From NCBI RefSeq assembly GCF_018861065.1, contig NZ_JAHKQO010000017.1, positions 21,816-85,815 of the forward strand: a stretch of DNA of 64,000 nt, in the 5' to 3' direction. The position numbers and the translations under genes are program-made. The notes below the pieces were generated by a model. The model saw nothing but the letters and a program-made list of their open reading frames with translations, had not been told where the DNA came from and ran no database searches. This document shows positions 9,718-18,941 of this stretch, one piece after another; positions within the stretch are counted from its first letter, which is position 1; each line of letters starts with the position of its first letter. The stretch is from Paraglaciecola arctica (GTDB taxonomy: Bacteria; Pseudomonadota; Gammaproteobacteria; Enterobacterales; Alteromonadaceae).

Positions 9718-9959
9718 TTGATGTCACCGTTTTTAAGCTGAAATCAATTTAACTGTAATTATATACAGTGTTGGTTTTTAATCAATCTACTTCATGCTTT
9801 TTACCTAAATCACTATTTGATAATGTTTTGTCTATAAAATTTCCGATTTAATCATTTTCAGGCAGCAGTAAATCATTCGAAAACGGATGAGGCGCTTGTT
9901 GTTTCAACACCGAATATTCGTTGTTCCGCTGAGGATAAAAGGCTATGTCATATTGGCGT

Positions 9960-10382
9960 TTACTGTTTTGCTCTTATTATTTTAGCAACTGAGCTCGCTG
10001 TTGCGGTGAGCACGTTAGCTTCGTTATAAACTCGACCTTCCATAAATGCCGTTTTGTAGCTTTGTTTTATTACCCAACCTTCAACACGAAGCTTTCCTGC
10101 ACGGGTTGCTTCTAAATAGGAGGTTTTTATTTCGAGAGATGAAACATTAATAACTTGGTGATCGCCAATAAAAACTGCATGACTCATGGCCGCATCAAGC
10201 ATGGCAGTAATAAATCCCCCTTGAACAACATCGACTGAGTGACAAAACTCTTTGCTGATATTGAACTCAAAAATACAAGTTGTGGTGTCCGTATCAATAT
10301 CGGTTACATGGCCTCCTAACATCTTAAGAAATGCTGGAGCTCGGTTGTTGATTTGTTCAATTATTGTTGTTTTGTCAGTCAT
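9960..10382 (-). CDS. PaaI-family hotdog thioesterase
   Basis: A 140-residue single-hotdog acyl-CoA thioesterase of the PaaI/YbgC group. The segment VVQGGFITAMLDAAMSHAV matches the signature helix of the fold, in which a Gly-Gly turn and an acidic residue (Asp in LDAAM) take part in catalysis. It probably cleaves acyl-CoA in the cytoplasm. It lies upstream in sequence from the desaturase but is separated from it by 146 bases, so shared transcription is possible but not shown. Confidence 0.85.
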   Translation of the reverse strand: MTDKTTIIEQINNRAPAFLKMLGGHVTDIDTDTTTCIFEFNISKEFCHSVDVVQGGFITAMLDAAMSHAVFIGDHQVINVSSLEIKTSYLEATRAGKLRVEGWVIKQSYKTAFMEGRVYNEANVLTATASSVAKIIRAKQ

Positions 10383-10528
10383 AAAATTATTTATTCTTAT
10401 TTAGGGTTAGAGGTAGAAAAGCTAATCAAGTGATATAGACTGCCATTTTGAGGTTCATTCAAAATGACACTAATTACAATGTTTGTCACTAGGTGGTAAA
10501 TGGAGTATTTATCATTTATTTCCCAATG

Positions 10529-11425
10529 TTAAATAACCACAGTTCGCAACATGGCGATGTACCCTGAAGGTAACGGGGTATTGGCATAAGCATTTCTGGA
10601 TACCAGCCATTTATGCATTTGACGCAAGTTATAGGGCGGTACTGATGGCAATAAGTGGTGTTCAATATGGTAGTTAACATACACAGGGCAAACCAATATT
10701 CGCTCCCACCAACTAGCGAGTGTGGTGCGGGTATTTTCAAACATATCTTTGCTTAGTGGATTAGGTACAGCAGCATGCTCTCCGACATGGCGTATACGCA
10801 GAAACAAAAAGTAAGTGGTGTTGTAAGCCAGAAACCACACCCAATACAACCATGGGACATTAAGCAAGTAACAGCCCAAAAATAAAACTAAATTGACAGC
10901 TAAAGCTCTGCACAAGGCAATATTTGAGATCATGCTCTTGTTGCCTTGCAATCTGGTTTCTAATATATAAAACCAATACTTGAGCGCGGTTAGACCAATT
11001 AAATCTCGTAAGACTTTACGTACCATTGATGGCTTAGTGATCGGGTAACCTGAGTAGTTTACTAAATCGGGGTCCTTAGAAGTGCCCACATCTTTGTGAT
11101 GAATACTGTGTTGACGCGAATAAGTCTGCATATCTGAGAACACCGGCGCTGCCGCTAGCCAGGTTCCCATAAACTGATTGAGTTTAGTCGATTTAAATAG
11201 GCTGTTATGTCCGCAGTCGTGCATTAAAATCGCAAAACTGAGTTGTCGGCCACCAATGATTAACACAGCTAAAATGATAGTAACAACGTTTGGCCAAATC
11301 GCTACCAATGTCATGGCTGCGATTACCCATGCCCAGCAGCTTGCTATTATCCAAGTGGCGCGTAGATTATTTTTAGTCATCAATTCGCGAATTTCTTGTC
11401 TGCTGAGAATGTCATGGGCTTTCAT
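10529..11425 (-). CDS. Membrane fatty acid desaturase
   Basis: An integral-membrane di-iron desaturase/hydroxylase (298 residues). All three histidine boxes are present: HDCGH (69-73), HSIHH (106-110) and HIEHH (253-257), with an extra histidine motif RHVGEH near 212-217. Hydrophobic segments at about 22-67 and 170-210 fit the usual four-helix topology. It introduces a double bond or hydroxyl group into a lipid; the chain and position cannot be inferred. The gene begins on the base immediately after the stop codon of the PaaX-like regulator, so the two are very probably co-transcribed. Confidence 0.92.
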   Translation of the reverse strand: MKAHDILSRQEIRELMTKNNLRATWIIASCWAWVIAAMTLVAIWPNVVTIILAVLIIGGRQLSFAILMHDCGHNSLFKSTKLNQFMGTWLAAAPVFSDMQTYSRQHSIHHKDVGTSKDPDLVNYSGYPITKPSMVRKVLRDLIGLTALKYWFYILETRLQGNKSMISNIALCRALAVNLVLFLGCYLLNVPWLYWVWFLAYNTTYFLFLRIRHVGEHAAVPNPLSKDMFENTRTTLASWWERILVCPVYVNYHIEHHLLPSVPPYNLRQMHKWLVSRNAYANTPLPSGYIAMLRTVVI

Positions 11426-12253
11426 TTATTTTCCCTCTTTTTGATTGAGGTTAAGTATGGCTGAATCGCCTAAAAACTGAGTCCATATCTTGTGGCCTCG
11501 GGCGTCATATTCACACATTGCATGACGCAGTTCTTCGCGCTTTGGGGTGCAGAACATCTCATCGGGGAGCAATGGATCTTTAACCAATAAATTAATAGTT
11601 TCTCCACCAATAATGAAACTTTCTCGAAGCGCATCTTCCAATTGCATTTTATCAATACGCGCTTTGCTTTTTGCTAGTTTGACCAGTTGCCTTTCGTAGG
11701 TGAATTGTAGGTCTTCGGTATTCCATAGTGTACTTTCCCAAATAAACTGCTCGGGATACGGAATATCTGATGCTTTGAATAATAGCGCATCTTTCTCGAG
11801 CCCTACGGCCCGATATAGGTCTCGTAAATCATTTAAAGCGGGAAGCAAATTATTGGGGCGGATCCACACTTTGTTTTTAACTTTGCGAAATCCAAAAAAC
11901 CGTAAGGTAGTTTGGCTTAGCGTACGCATTGCGCGGTCTGGATTACTGGGCAGTAAAACCATAAGCCAGTCATCTGTATGCCATTTTCCCCGTCGCAAAT
12001 CTCCTAGTCGCCACTGCTCGATGAAGTCACTAAGTAAGTCGGTTTGTGAACTCATCCGGTAGCCACCATTGCCATCGGATTCCAATTTTCCCGCACTGAG
12101 AAGTCGCGTAAGTGCAACCCTGATAGTGCTAGCTTTAAAGTCGAACAACTCGCCTACGGCAATCAATTTTGCAGAAGGGCAATAATGCCCCCGGGTTTGC
12201 CGTAACACATTAAGAATCATGGATTTAGGGGTAAGTTGACGTTTTAAGCGCAT
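11426..12253 (-). CDS. PaaX-like GntR-type transcriptional regulator
   Basis: A 275-residue regulator. Its N terminus reads as a winged helix (residues 1-60, with FDFKASTIRVALTRLLSAGK as recognition helix), followed by the central and C-terminal domains typical of PaaX. In Escherichia coli, PaaX represses phenylacetate catabolism and binds phenylacetyl-CoA. Here the partner is a fatty acid desaturase rather than paa genes, so a different acyl-CoA effector is likely (inference). It is the first gene of a two-gene operon and may regulate itself. Upstream DNA (12254-12614) has AT-rich stretches and the short inverted motif TATTAC...GTAATA. Confidence 0.82.
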   Translation of the reverse strand: MRLKRQLTPKSMILNVLRQTRGHYCPSAKLIAVGELFDFKASTIRVALTRLLSAGKLESDGNGGYRMSSQTDLLSDFIEQWRLGDLRRGKWHTDDWLMVLLPSNPDRAMRTLSQTTLRFFGFRKVKNKVWIRPNNLLPALNDLRDLYRAVGLEKDALLFKASDIPYPEQFIWESTLWNTEDLQFTYERQLVKLAKSKARIDKMQLEDALRESFIIGGETINLLVKDPLLPDEMFCTPKREELRHAMCEYDARGHKIWTQFLGDSAILNLNQKEGK

Positions 12254-12614
12254 TATCTAATCCAAACGTAAAAGGGGGATTTAGTATTACGTTAAAGTAC
12301 AAAATGTGCAAATAAATGTAATATTGGTTGCTTTGGCAGTAAAAGTTTGACTACTGTTTTACACTACTGCTCTCGTCGACCCACTAGTTTGATAAATCGT
12401 GTAGGACACGAAGAGAATAATTCCTTTTGCAATGATAAGAGAAATTAATTTAACGACTTAATTCAAATCTGAGTTAGTTTGCAACCTTCTATGGATTTAG
12501 TTGTTAAGTGATAGCAACTAATGGCCAATTTACTTGTCGATAAGTCACGCTTTCAAGATGTCACAACAAGAGGGCTTTTAATAAAAATCATGAGAATTAT
12601 TACTGAGGTTACAG
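12254..12614. promoter_or_regulatory. Divergent intergenic region between the paaX-like gene and a small membrane-protein gene
   Basis: 361 bases without a gene. It must hold promoters for both directions. The inverted motif TATTAC (12286-12291) and GTAATA (about 12319-12324) near the regulator's start is a candidate operator, with weak evidence. Nothing else recognised. Confidence 0.35.
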
Positions 12615-12986
12615 ATGCATAAAGCGACAAAAGCGGCGCTAATATCGGCGTTTATCTTTCCTGGTGGAGGTCACTTTTTTTTAAAAAGTAAGCTAAGAGG
12701 TGCTGTGTTTTCGGTATTTTCAGTGGCATGTTTGTGGGCTTTAATGAGTTTTTTAATGAACATTGCTAATGACATTAGCGAAAAACTAGTCAACAGAGAA
12801 ATCCCTTTCGATGTAGGCCGAGTTATGACGGAAATATCCTCTCAACTTAGTGGTAGCGCGGGCGATATGCCCCATTATGCAAGTTTTCTGTTATTAGGTT
12901 GTTGGATACTCGCCATCATTGATTCGTTTATGCTTGGTAGAAAAATACCTGAGACAACAAGCCCTGCTAAACCCTCAGCAGCGTAA
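12615..12986 (+). CDS. Small membrane protein of unknown function (123 aa)
   Basis: Two or three hydrophobic segments (about 9-25, 32-53, 95-112) flank a soluble stretch. The N terminus, AALISAFIFPGGGHFFLKSK, resembles small proteins with a Gly-rich turn between helices, but I cannot assign a family. The ATG has GAGGT upstream. It stands alone, convergent with the beta-ketoacyl synthase gene. Confidence 0.65.
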   Translation: MHKATKAALISAFIFPGGGHFFLKSKLRGAVFSVFSVACLWALMSFLMNIANDISEKLVNREIPFDVGRVMTEISSQLSGSAGDMPHYASFLLLGCWILAIIDSFMLGRKIPETTSPAKPSAA

Positions 12987-13072
12987 CCTTTATTCTAACG
13001 TTGTTTGCTAAATATCTTAATGTTGAGTGCCCCGAGTTTCCTCAGGGCAATTGGACATGATTTAATTGATAA

Positions 13073-15076
13073 TTAAATCATGTCTTTAAAACGGTTGGAT
13101 AGGTTTAAATCGATTGGGTTGGCAAAGCCAGGCAAGCGAATTTCTTGGGCCGTCATCTGAATGTCGTTCTCGTCTATCAAATCCTGACCGAAATGGTAAA
13201 TGGTATTAAAGTGTCCTTGATTAGCTTGCTGGTCATAGGCGTTGGCTTTTTCACGCACTTGGTCTCGACGGGTTTCGTAATCAGTCATGACTTGTTTACT
13301 GTACTTTTTAGCTAACATTCCCTCGACAATTTTTGGTGACAACACCGAAGCCGTCGCATTATTGCCACCAAAACCTTTGGAGTTTAAGAACGCCACATCA
13401 ACGTTACCGGCACCTTTATCAATGTCGGTAGTTGATATATTCAAACGCTCATCAAATACATCATCGGCCACTTTATCTATGGTTTTAATTCCAGGAATTA
13501 AGCCATGTTTAAACACCCCTAAACTCACCATGAGTTGTTCACCACTAGCGGGAGCCAAGGAGTGACCTACATAAGCTTTGGGGGCGGTGACTGGCCAGTC
13601 TTTAATATCAAAAATGTTTGCAACTTCGTCAAATATTTTTGATTCGGTAATTCGGTTAGCAGGCGTACTCGAACCATGGGCCTGAATAAAAGAACGTTCA
13701 CGAATTGCTTCGTCGCCCACAATTGCCTTTGCGGCCGCTACTGCTTTAGCCATAGTAATGTAATTGCCAGGGCCTGGTGCGGAGATGGATTTTTTGTAAC
13801 CATCGGCATTGATAAAAACATCGCTGACTGCGCCATGAATATCAGCTCCCAATTCGACTGCTAAGGCATCATCCATTAACACCACGTATTGGGTTGATTC
13901 GGCAATGGTAAAACCACAGTTTTCTCCAAAAGGTCGACTGGCACGGCGGTGATCAACAGTGTCAGTTTTGTCCAAACGTTTTAAGTTTTCGTCACTTGCC
14001 AGCGCGCCCATAGTGGCATAACCGTCAATGATTTCTGGCAATACTGGGGCTTCGGCGTTACCCACTACCGCTACTCGGCGTGTACCATTGCTGATATCTT
14101 CTACAGCGGCTCTGAGATTATAAAGAAAGCTAGCGCAGGCACCTGCAATAGCACTAGTATGGCCAACGCTGCCTAATACATAAGCATTTACGAAATCAGC
14201 TGGCATGCTGTTTAAGCCTAATGGGCATTGTTTAGCGCTCACTCGGGCTCCTTTTAACCGAGACTGCAACATGCCTCCATTACCATTTTCGTCAAGTTGC
14301 GACATACCACTGCTGGCGTAAACGCCTATTTCGTCAGGTTTGACGGCATCAACAACGGTTTTCCATTCCATGCCTAAAGAGCGTACCGCATCTGACGCAC
14401 CCATAATGGCCATTTGTAAGCCGCGGGGATGAAAACGCGCATTGTAGTGGTCTTCTGGATTAAAGCCTGAAGGTAGTTGACCAGCAACTTTTACTGAGCT
14501 TTCTCGATAACTATCAGTTTTGAACTCTACTTCACCGGTAATTTCAATTTTAACTGTGTCAGTATCGATATCACTAATCTGCCAATTTGTGGGCACAGGG
14601 TCCGGTAGTTGTTTGCGGGTCAATTCAAAACAAATTCCTTGTTTATCAGTAGAGTGCATGGTGATACTTTTTTGCCAATGTACGGCGTCAACGTCAAAGT
14701 GACTTTTTTCAATCTTGCGAATAAGGGTAGAGTTTAAAATTTGAACAGAAAAACGCGATACAACTTCTTGCGGCGTTAATGATTGTTCGTTGTCATCAAT
14801 ATAAATTCCATTCTCGCAACGTACTAGTTTCATCATAGCCGCCAAACCCAACATAGTTTCTTGACGTTCGTTTTCTGGCAGGCTTTCTATCACCATACGT
14901 TTGTAAGCGTGATGGAATGAACTGCGACCTGCGGCATTAAAACCACCGAATCCAACGATGACGGGTAACAAAGACATATTTAACATACCAATAAAACTAG
15001 AATGCAAAGGAGTGTAATGCCTTGGATAGTGTTCTGGCAGGGTTATATTGGCCATAAGTCTTGGTGTTTTAGCCAT
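13073..15076 (-). CDS. Beta-ketoacyl synthase (large KAS-like protein)
   Basis: A thiolase-fold condensing enzyme that would join an acyl thioester to a malonyl unit. Catalytic residues are visible: Cys in AGACASFLYN (residue 314 from the chosen start), His in QAHGSSTPA (467) and His in KAYVGHSLAP (505), plus the C-terminal glycine-rich motif KGFGGNNA. At about 667 residues it is much longer than FabF/FabB (about 410), owing mainly to an N-terminal extension of over 200 residues. I chose the ATG at 15076; a TTG at 15109 would add 11 residues. No acyl carrier protein or reductase is adjacent. It is divergent from a GlxA-type regulator about 80 bases away, which may control it. Confidence 0.85.
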   Translation of the reverse strand: MAKTPRLMANITLPEHYPRHYTPLHSSFIGMLNMSLLPVIVGFGGFNAAGRSSFHHAYKRMVIESLPENERQETMLGLAAMMKLVRCENGIYIDDNEQSLTPQEVVSRFSVQILNSTLIRKIEKSHFDVDAVHWQKSITMHSTDKQGICFELTRKQLPDPVPTNWQISDIDTDTVKIEITGEVEFKTDSYRESSVKVAGQLPSGFNPEDHYNARFHPRGLQMAIMGASDAVRSLGMEWKTVVDAVKPDEIGVYASSGMSQLDENGNGGMLQSRLKGARVSAKQCPLGLNSMPADFVNAYVLGSVGHTSAIAGACASFLYNLRAAVEDISNGTRRVAVVGNAEAPVLPEIIDGYATMGALASDENLKRLDKTDTVDHRRASRPFGENCGFTIAESTQYVVLMDDALAVELGADIHGAVSDVFINADGYKKSISAPGPGNYITMAKAVAAAKAIVGDEAIRERSFIQAHGSSTPANRITESKIFDEVANIFDIKDWPVTAPKAYVGHSLAPASGEQLMVSLGVFKHGLIPGIKTIDKVADDVFDERLNISTTDIDKGAGNVDVAFLNSKGFGGNNATASVLSPKIVEGMLAKKYSKQVMTDYETRRDQVREKANAYDQQANQGHFNTIYHFGQDLIDENDIQMTAQEIRLPGFANPIDLNLSNRFKDMI

Positions 15077-15156
15077 GGCTTTGATATCTTGACGGGATAT
15101 ACTCAACAAAGCGAAGTCGACTTATCCATAAAATTACTTTTTTGCTGTGTGACAAT

Positions 15157-16113
15157 ATGTTGGCTACCAGTACTACCTTGCCTTTTGAAATGTTACAAGC
15201 AGCTGAAAGTGCGGCACGTGTGCAAGGCGGTAATCATGTTGAACCAGTATTAATTCAAACTGTGGGCATCGATAAAGTACCTGTTAAAACCAGTATTGGT
15301 TTTTCGTTAACGCCAGATACTACATTAGAAGAAGTAGGGCACAGCGACATCATCTATTTGCCTGCGTTGTGGCGCAACCCCCGACCTATAGTTAAAAAAC
15401 ATCCACAAGTTTTAGATTGGTTGTGCAGTGCCTATGAAAATGGCGCGATGATCTCAGCTGTGGGAACAGGGTGCTGTTTTATGGCCGAAGCGGGATTGTT
15501 AAATGACAAACCCGCCACGACTCACTGGCATTATTTTGATCAATTTCAAAGAGATTATCCAAGGGTTAAATTAAAACGCCAATATTTCATTACTCAGGCC
15601 ACAAACCTATATTGCTCGGCCAGTGTTAATGCTATGGCCGATTTAACGGTGCATTTTGTGAAACGACTTTACGGCGAAGCCATCGCCAGTATTGTAGAAC
15701 GGAATTTTTCACATGAAATTCGCCGCTCCTACGAAAACACCAGTTATTTTGAAGGGAGTACCAAACAGCACCCCGATGAAGATATAGTGCAGGCGCAAAT
15801 TTGGTTGCAAGACAATTACAATCGCCAGATTAATCTATCTGAGGTGGCCACGCGTTTTGATATGAGTGTGCGGACTTTCAACCGACGATTCAAAAACGCC
15901 ACTGAACAAACACCGCTGCAATACTTACAACGAATTCGTATAGAAATCGCCAAAGACTTACTGCAAACCAGTAACCTAAATGTAAGCGAAGTAGCGGACA
16001 AAATTGGCTATCAAGATGTAGGGTATTTTACTGCCTTGTTTGTAAAATTACTGGCTACCTCACCTAGAGAATATCGAGCAACAGTGCGCGCTAAATTATT
16101 TAGTGCTGATTGA
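15157..16113 (+). CDS. GlxA-family transcriptional regulator (DJ-1/PfpI-like domain plus AraC HTH)
   Basis: An N-terminal amidotransferase-like domain has the family segment GTGCCFMAEAGLL followed by ATTHW. The C-terminal AraC/XylS domain (about the last 100 residues) shows LSEVATRFDMSVRTFNRRFK and VSEVADKIGYQDVGYFTALF, its two helix-turn-helix units. The start is uncertain: the ATG at 15157 has no clear ribosome binding site, and the frame is open upstream with hydrophobic residues (KITFLLCDN) that look like the first strand of the domain. A TTG at 15142 or a non-standard codon may be the true start. It probably controls the divergent beta-ketoacyl synthase gene (inference). Confidence 0.85.
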   Translation: MLATSTTLPFEMLQAAESAARVQGGNHVEPVLIQTVGIDKVPVKTSIGFSLTPDTTLEEVGHSDIIYLPALWRNPRPIVKKHPQVLDWLCSAYENGAMISAVGTGCCFMAEAGLLNDKPATTHWHYFDQFQRDYPRVKLKRQYFITQATNLYCSASVNAMADLTVHFVKRLYGEAIASIVERNFSHEIRRSYENTSYFEGSTKQHPDEDIVQAQIWLQDNYNRQINLSEVATRFDMSVRTFNRRFKNATEQTPLQYLQRIRIEIAKDLLQTSNLNVSEVADKIGYQDVGYFTALFVKLLATSPREYRATVRAKLFSAD

Positions 16114-16390
16114 GTTTGTTCGTGCACCTGTTTCTGACGGGGAGCTCCTTCTTTTGTAAAAATTACACTCTCTGTGAAACCTTGTCTTGATTCGACTTCT
16201 TGATCTTTCACTGCTATTTCTCGAACAGTTCAATTTTGCTGGTTTAATAATCATTTTTCTTGGTTTTATGGTTGTTTTTGTTTGATAAATGTTCGATTGG
16301 GTTTTAGGCATGAGCTTTGCTCTTAGTTATTTGAATTCAACGCTGCTCACGCGGCTTCAATTTCAAATTAATTTACTAAGAGGTACCTGA

Positions 16391-16969
16391 ATGAAGCACA
16401 AAACTAAAATTCTAACTAGCCTTACGGCCATTGCGCTTGCCGCGTCTTTCAATACTGTTGCACAAAGCAATTCAAGTGAGGATATCAACGACAGTGGATT
16501 CTATTTAGGTGGTAATTACGGTTACCTGCGGGTTGAGGGTGATGATGATTTTGACGATGATAAAGAGGCTTTTGAAGGAATTGCCGGATACCGGTTTAAT
16601 CAGTATTTTGCATTAGAGGGTAGTTATATTGATTTTGGTGATTATGGCACTGATTTAGCCCGCGCCGACGTTGACGGTTATACGGCAGCCATTAAAGGTA
16701 GCCTACCAGTTAACGAAGTGTTTTCGTTATTTCTTAAAGTAGGTCAATTATGGTCTGAAACCGATTATCAGGCGCTAGACTACTCCAGAAAAGTTGATGA
16801 TGAGAGTGTGTTTGTAGGAGGAGGGGTGGCATTCAATATCTCCACTAACTTAGTGTTAAATGCCACTTACAGTGTTTACGATACCAGTTTAGAATTTGAT
16901 GATCTGGATGATGAAAACTTTGATACTGATTTTAAGCAAGCGAGTGTCGGTTTAGAATATCGTTTTTAA
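16391..16969 (+). CDS. Outer-membrane beta-barrel protein
   Basis: A 192-residue protein with a clear signal peptide (cleavage near residue 25, after VAQ). Repeated amphipathic strands with alternating aromatic and acidic residues follow, and it ends in the outer-membrane signature with C-terminal Phe (SVGLEYRF). It resembles the small eight-stranded OmpA-like barrel group (GGNYGYLRV, AIKGSLPVNEVFSLFLKVG). Loops are very rich in Asp and Glu, which may reflect cation binding or a marine habitat. AAGAGG lies seven bases before the ATG. A 13-bp hairpin follows it. Confidence 0.88.
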   Translation: MKHKTKILTSLTAIALAASFNTVAQSNSSEDINDSGFYLGGNYGYLRVEGDDDFDDDKEAFEGIAGYRFNQYFALEGSYIDFGDYGTDLARADVDGYTAAIKGSLPVNEVFSLFLKVGQLWSETDYQALDYSRKVDDESVFVGGGVAFNISTNLVLNATYSVYDTSLEFDDLDDENFDTDFKQASVGLEYRF

Positions 16970-16980
16970 TTAAAACGAAT

Positions 16981-17014
16981 GATAAGTCATCAGCTGAAAA
17001 ACTGATGACTTATC
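16981..17014 (+). terminator. Strong hairpin after the outer-membrane protein gene
   Basis: A perfect 13-bp stem (16981-16993 with 17002-17014) and an 8-base loop, starting 12 bases after the stop codon. No T run follows, so it may stabilise the mRNA end rather than terminate by itself. Confidence 0.45.
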
Positions 17015-17163
17015 TGCCTATCAATGCTTTAAAAAATCTTGTAATAAGTTGTTTAAACAACTTGACTGTAATCCCCAGCTCTTGCCAATTCTGTAAGTTT
17101 ACCCAACCATTCATGTTAGTTTTTCCTTTGTTTGAAATGTCTGTTTGCATTAGGTCTATAAAC

Positions 17164-17415
17164 TTAGGACGTAAAAGCTATATTATTTGATTCGAATGAC
17201 GGCTCAGCATGGCTGCTAACTCCGCTAACCGTTTGGCTTTCAGGCTGACTTTCAAATTGGTTCCAAACACGTTCATGAAAATAGAATACTAGGGTATTAA
17301 TCGCAGGCTCAACAAGGGCTATCACCCCACCTACCAAAGCGCTTCCGGTTAATAAATAGGCTACCGTGAAAGCGACTGTAAAGTGCATACAAGCAAAAGT
17401 GATTGTTTTTTTCAT
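17164..17415 (-). CDS. DUF2061 family membrane protein
   Basis: An 83-residue protein. The first 55 residues match the DUF2061 pattern: KKTITFACMHFTVAFTVAYL, then a second hydrophobic helix ALVGGVIALVEPAINTLVFY, then HERVWNQ. DUF2061 proteins are small two-helix inner-membrane proteins without an established function. The C-terminal tail is polar and variable. It is monocistronic. Confidence 0.8.
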   Translation of the reverse strand: MKKTITFACMHFTVAFTVAYLLTGSALVGGVIALVEPAINTLVFYFHERVWNQFESQPESQTVSGVSSHAEPSFESNNIAFTS

Positions 17416-17619
17416 AATAATTTTCTCAATAAGTTTGTTTTTAGTTGTTAATGAGAATTATTATCAATTGAGCCATTAAAAGATAATTGGTTTTTGCGAA
17501 CGACCTCATCGGCTATTTCAATGAAGCAGGAACTGAACTCATCTATCAAGGGGCCAGCATAATTTAAGACTGACTTGGGATTTGAATGTCCAATAATTGA
17601 AAAATTAATCGTTTCGTGA

Positions 17620-18378
17620 TCAATTACATTTGCCGCGATAAAGCGGCCAACTGCCTTTTATTGGTTGCCCGTTAAGCTGAATATCATTCAGAAATAGGGT
17701 TTGGTTGCTGACTTGGTAGTGTGCTCTTAGAGTCTTTAATTTCGAGCCTTTTAAAGTATTTGCTATATGTTGTGATAAACGTATGTCGATTTCCCTTGGA
17801 AACAATCTTATTGGGGTGCCTGAAAGGGCATATGCGGTAAGCCAATGCTGCTCTTTTTTTGACAGGTTGCCCTGAGCGACACGTATCCAATCACTGTAAT
17901 CAATGACTCTAGATTGGTTGACCTTAGTGATGTTATTGCCGTTTAACACCGCAAATTGCATGCTAGCGCATTGATACATAAAGTCTAATGTCGCTTGTTG
18001 TTGATGAGCTTGTTGCGGCCAAGCTATTTGTATATCTATTGCGTGGTCGCTGAGCTGTTCGTAGACTTGCTGTACCTGTTGTTGGTTTGCTGAGGGAGGT
18101 TGTGTTCCTTTTTCGATAGTGGCTTCAGGGCGTTGTTCAGAAGAAGGTGATTGGGTCGAAGTTTGAATTTTAGCGCTGGTTTTGGGCACTGGTGGCAGTG
18201 TTAGTTGTTCAATCACAATATTACTAGGCGCCTGCTTGTGGTTGTTTTTGGGATCATGTTCAACTTTGTTGTCATTATATTGAAACATCACACTTGCCAA
18301 CCAGATTACAAACACAACAGTCAACAAGCTCCGCAAGGTAGCACTAGTTGGCCGTTTATTATTGTGTAAAAAGTGCAT
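17620..18378 (-). CDS. Unknown single-pass membrane protein with Pro/Ser/Gln-rich linker (block A, gene 6)
   Basis: A 252-residue protein. A short cytoplasmic N terminus and one membrane helix (about 16-33) are followed by a low-complexity Pro/Gln/Ser/Thr-rich linker (about 50-105) and a folded periplasmic domain (about 110-252) that includes a Cys pair at its two ends. The layout recalls TonB/TolA-type proteins that cross the periplasm, but I see no TonB C-terminal motif. It is the last gene of the operon, five bases after the preceding gene. Function unknown. Confidence 0.65.
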   Translation of the reverse strand: MHFLHNNKRPTSATLRSLLTVVFVIWLASVMFQYNDNKVEHDPKNNHKQAPSNIVIEQLTLPPVPKTSAKIQTSTQSPSSEQRPEATIEKGTQPPSANQQQVQQVYEQLSDHAIDIQIAWPQQAHQQQATLDFMYQCASMQFAVLNGNNITKVNQSRVIDYSDWIRVAQGNLSKKEQHWLTAYALSGTPIRLFPREIDIRLSQHIANTLKGSKLKTLRAHYQVSNQTLFLNDIQLNGQPIKGSWPLYRGKCN

Positions 18379-18383
18379 TTAAC

Positions 18384-18938
18384 TCAGTTTACCAAGGCTT
18401 GTAGCGAAGACATTTCCATTCTATCCGCAATGTCTTGAAGTCTAGCTTGACGTTGGCGTTGTAACTGATTGTTTGGCGCAGTTGCAAGGGTATTTGACAT
18501 CTCTGCCTCCACAGTATCTACAACCATGTTTGGTTTAATGGTTGTCGTTGCATTTTGAGTGTCACTTTGAGGGTGTTGGTCGTAAGGATGAAGCGTCACT
18601 ACGCCATCTACAACACTTTGGCTATCAACCTTTTGTTGATGCTGTGCTTGACGATTCTGCACAACACGGCTCATGACTAGTTCGTTTTCAAGCTCAGCAA
18701 TGCGACCTTCTAGTTGATTGATTTGTGCTTGTTGTTTTTGGTTGAGGTTTTGTGCTAGTTCGGTGACTTTGTTTTCGATAGATTGCGCCACTTCTGTACT
18801 TACCTGTTCAACGTTTTGGGCTGTCTGTTGAATCTCTGATTCGGGTTCACTTTCGTGTAGCCAAGATTGGCCAGCTGGGGTTTGCATTATTAAATATATG
18901 GCTCCCGCTAAGGCGGCAATAAAAAATAAGGTTTTCAT
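18384..18938 (-). CDS. Unknown membrane-anchored coiled-coil protein (block A, gene 5)
   Basis: 184 residues. An N-terminal hydrophobic helix (about 3-20) is followed by a long Gln/Glu-rich coiled coil (about 35-95, including QINQLEGRIAELENELV). The region after that is polar and probably disordered, ending in a second amphipathic helix. It lies three bases after the MotA/TolQ-like gene and could be its single-pass partner, but there is no recognisable ExbD/TolR or OmpA domain. Confidence 0.65.
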   Translation of the reverse strand: MKTLFFIAALAGAIYLIMQTPAGQSWLHESEPESEIQQTAQNVEQVSTEVAQSIENKVTELAQNLNQKQQAQINQLEGRIAELENELVMSRVVQNRQAQHQQKVDSQSVVDGVVTLHPYDQHPQSDTQNATTTIKPNMVVDTVEAEMSNTLATAPNNQLQRQRQARLQDIADRMEMSSLQALVN

Positions 18939-18941
18939 AGG

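Noticed and set aside
13021-13050. Terminator between the small membrane protein and synthase genes
   Set aside because: A short stem with a mismatch and no T run in either direction.
15002-15253. Plus-strand frame overlapping starts of the synthase and regulator genes
   Set aside because: Crosses both well-supported genes in another frame; no domain.
17620-18378. TonB or TolA for the last gene of block A
   Set aside because: Topology agrees, but the C-terminal domain has none of the known TonB or TolA motifs.
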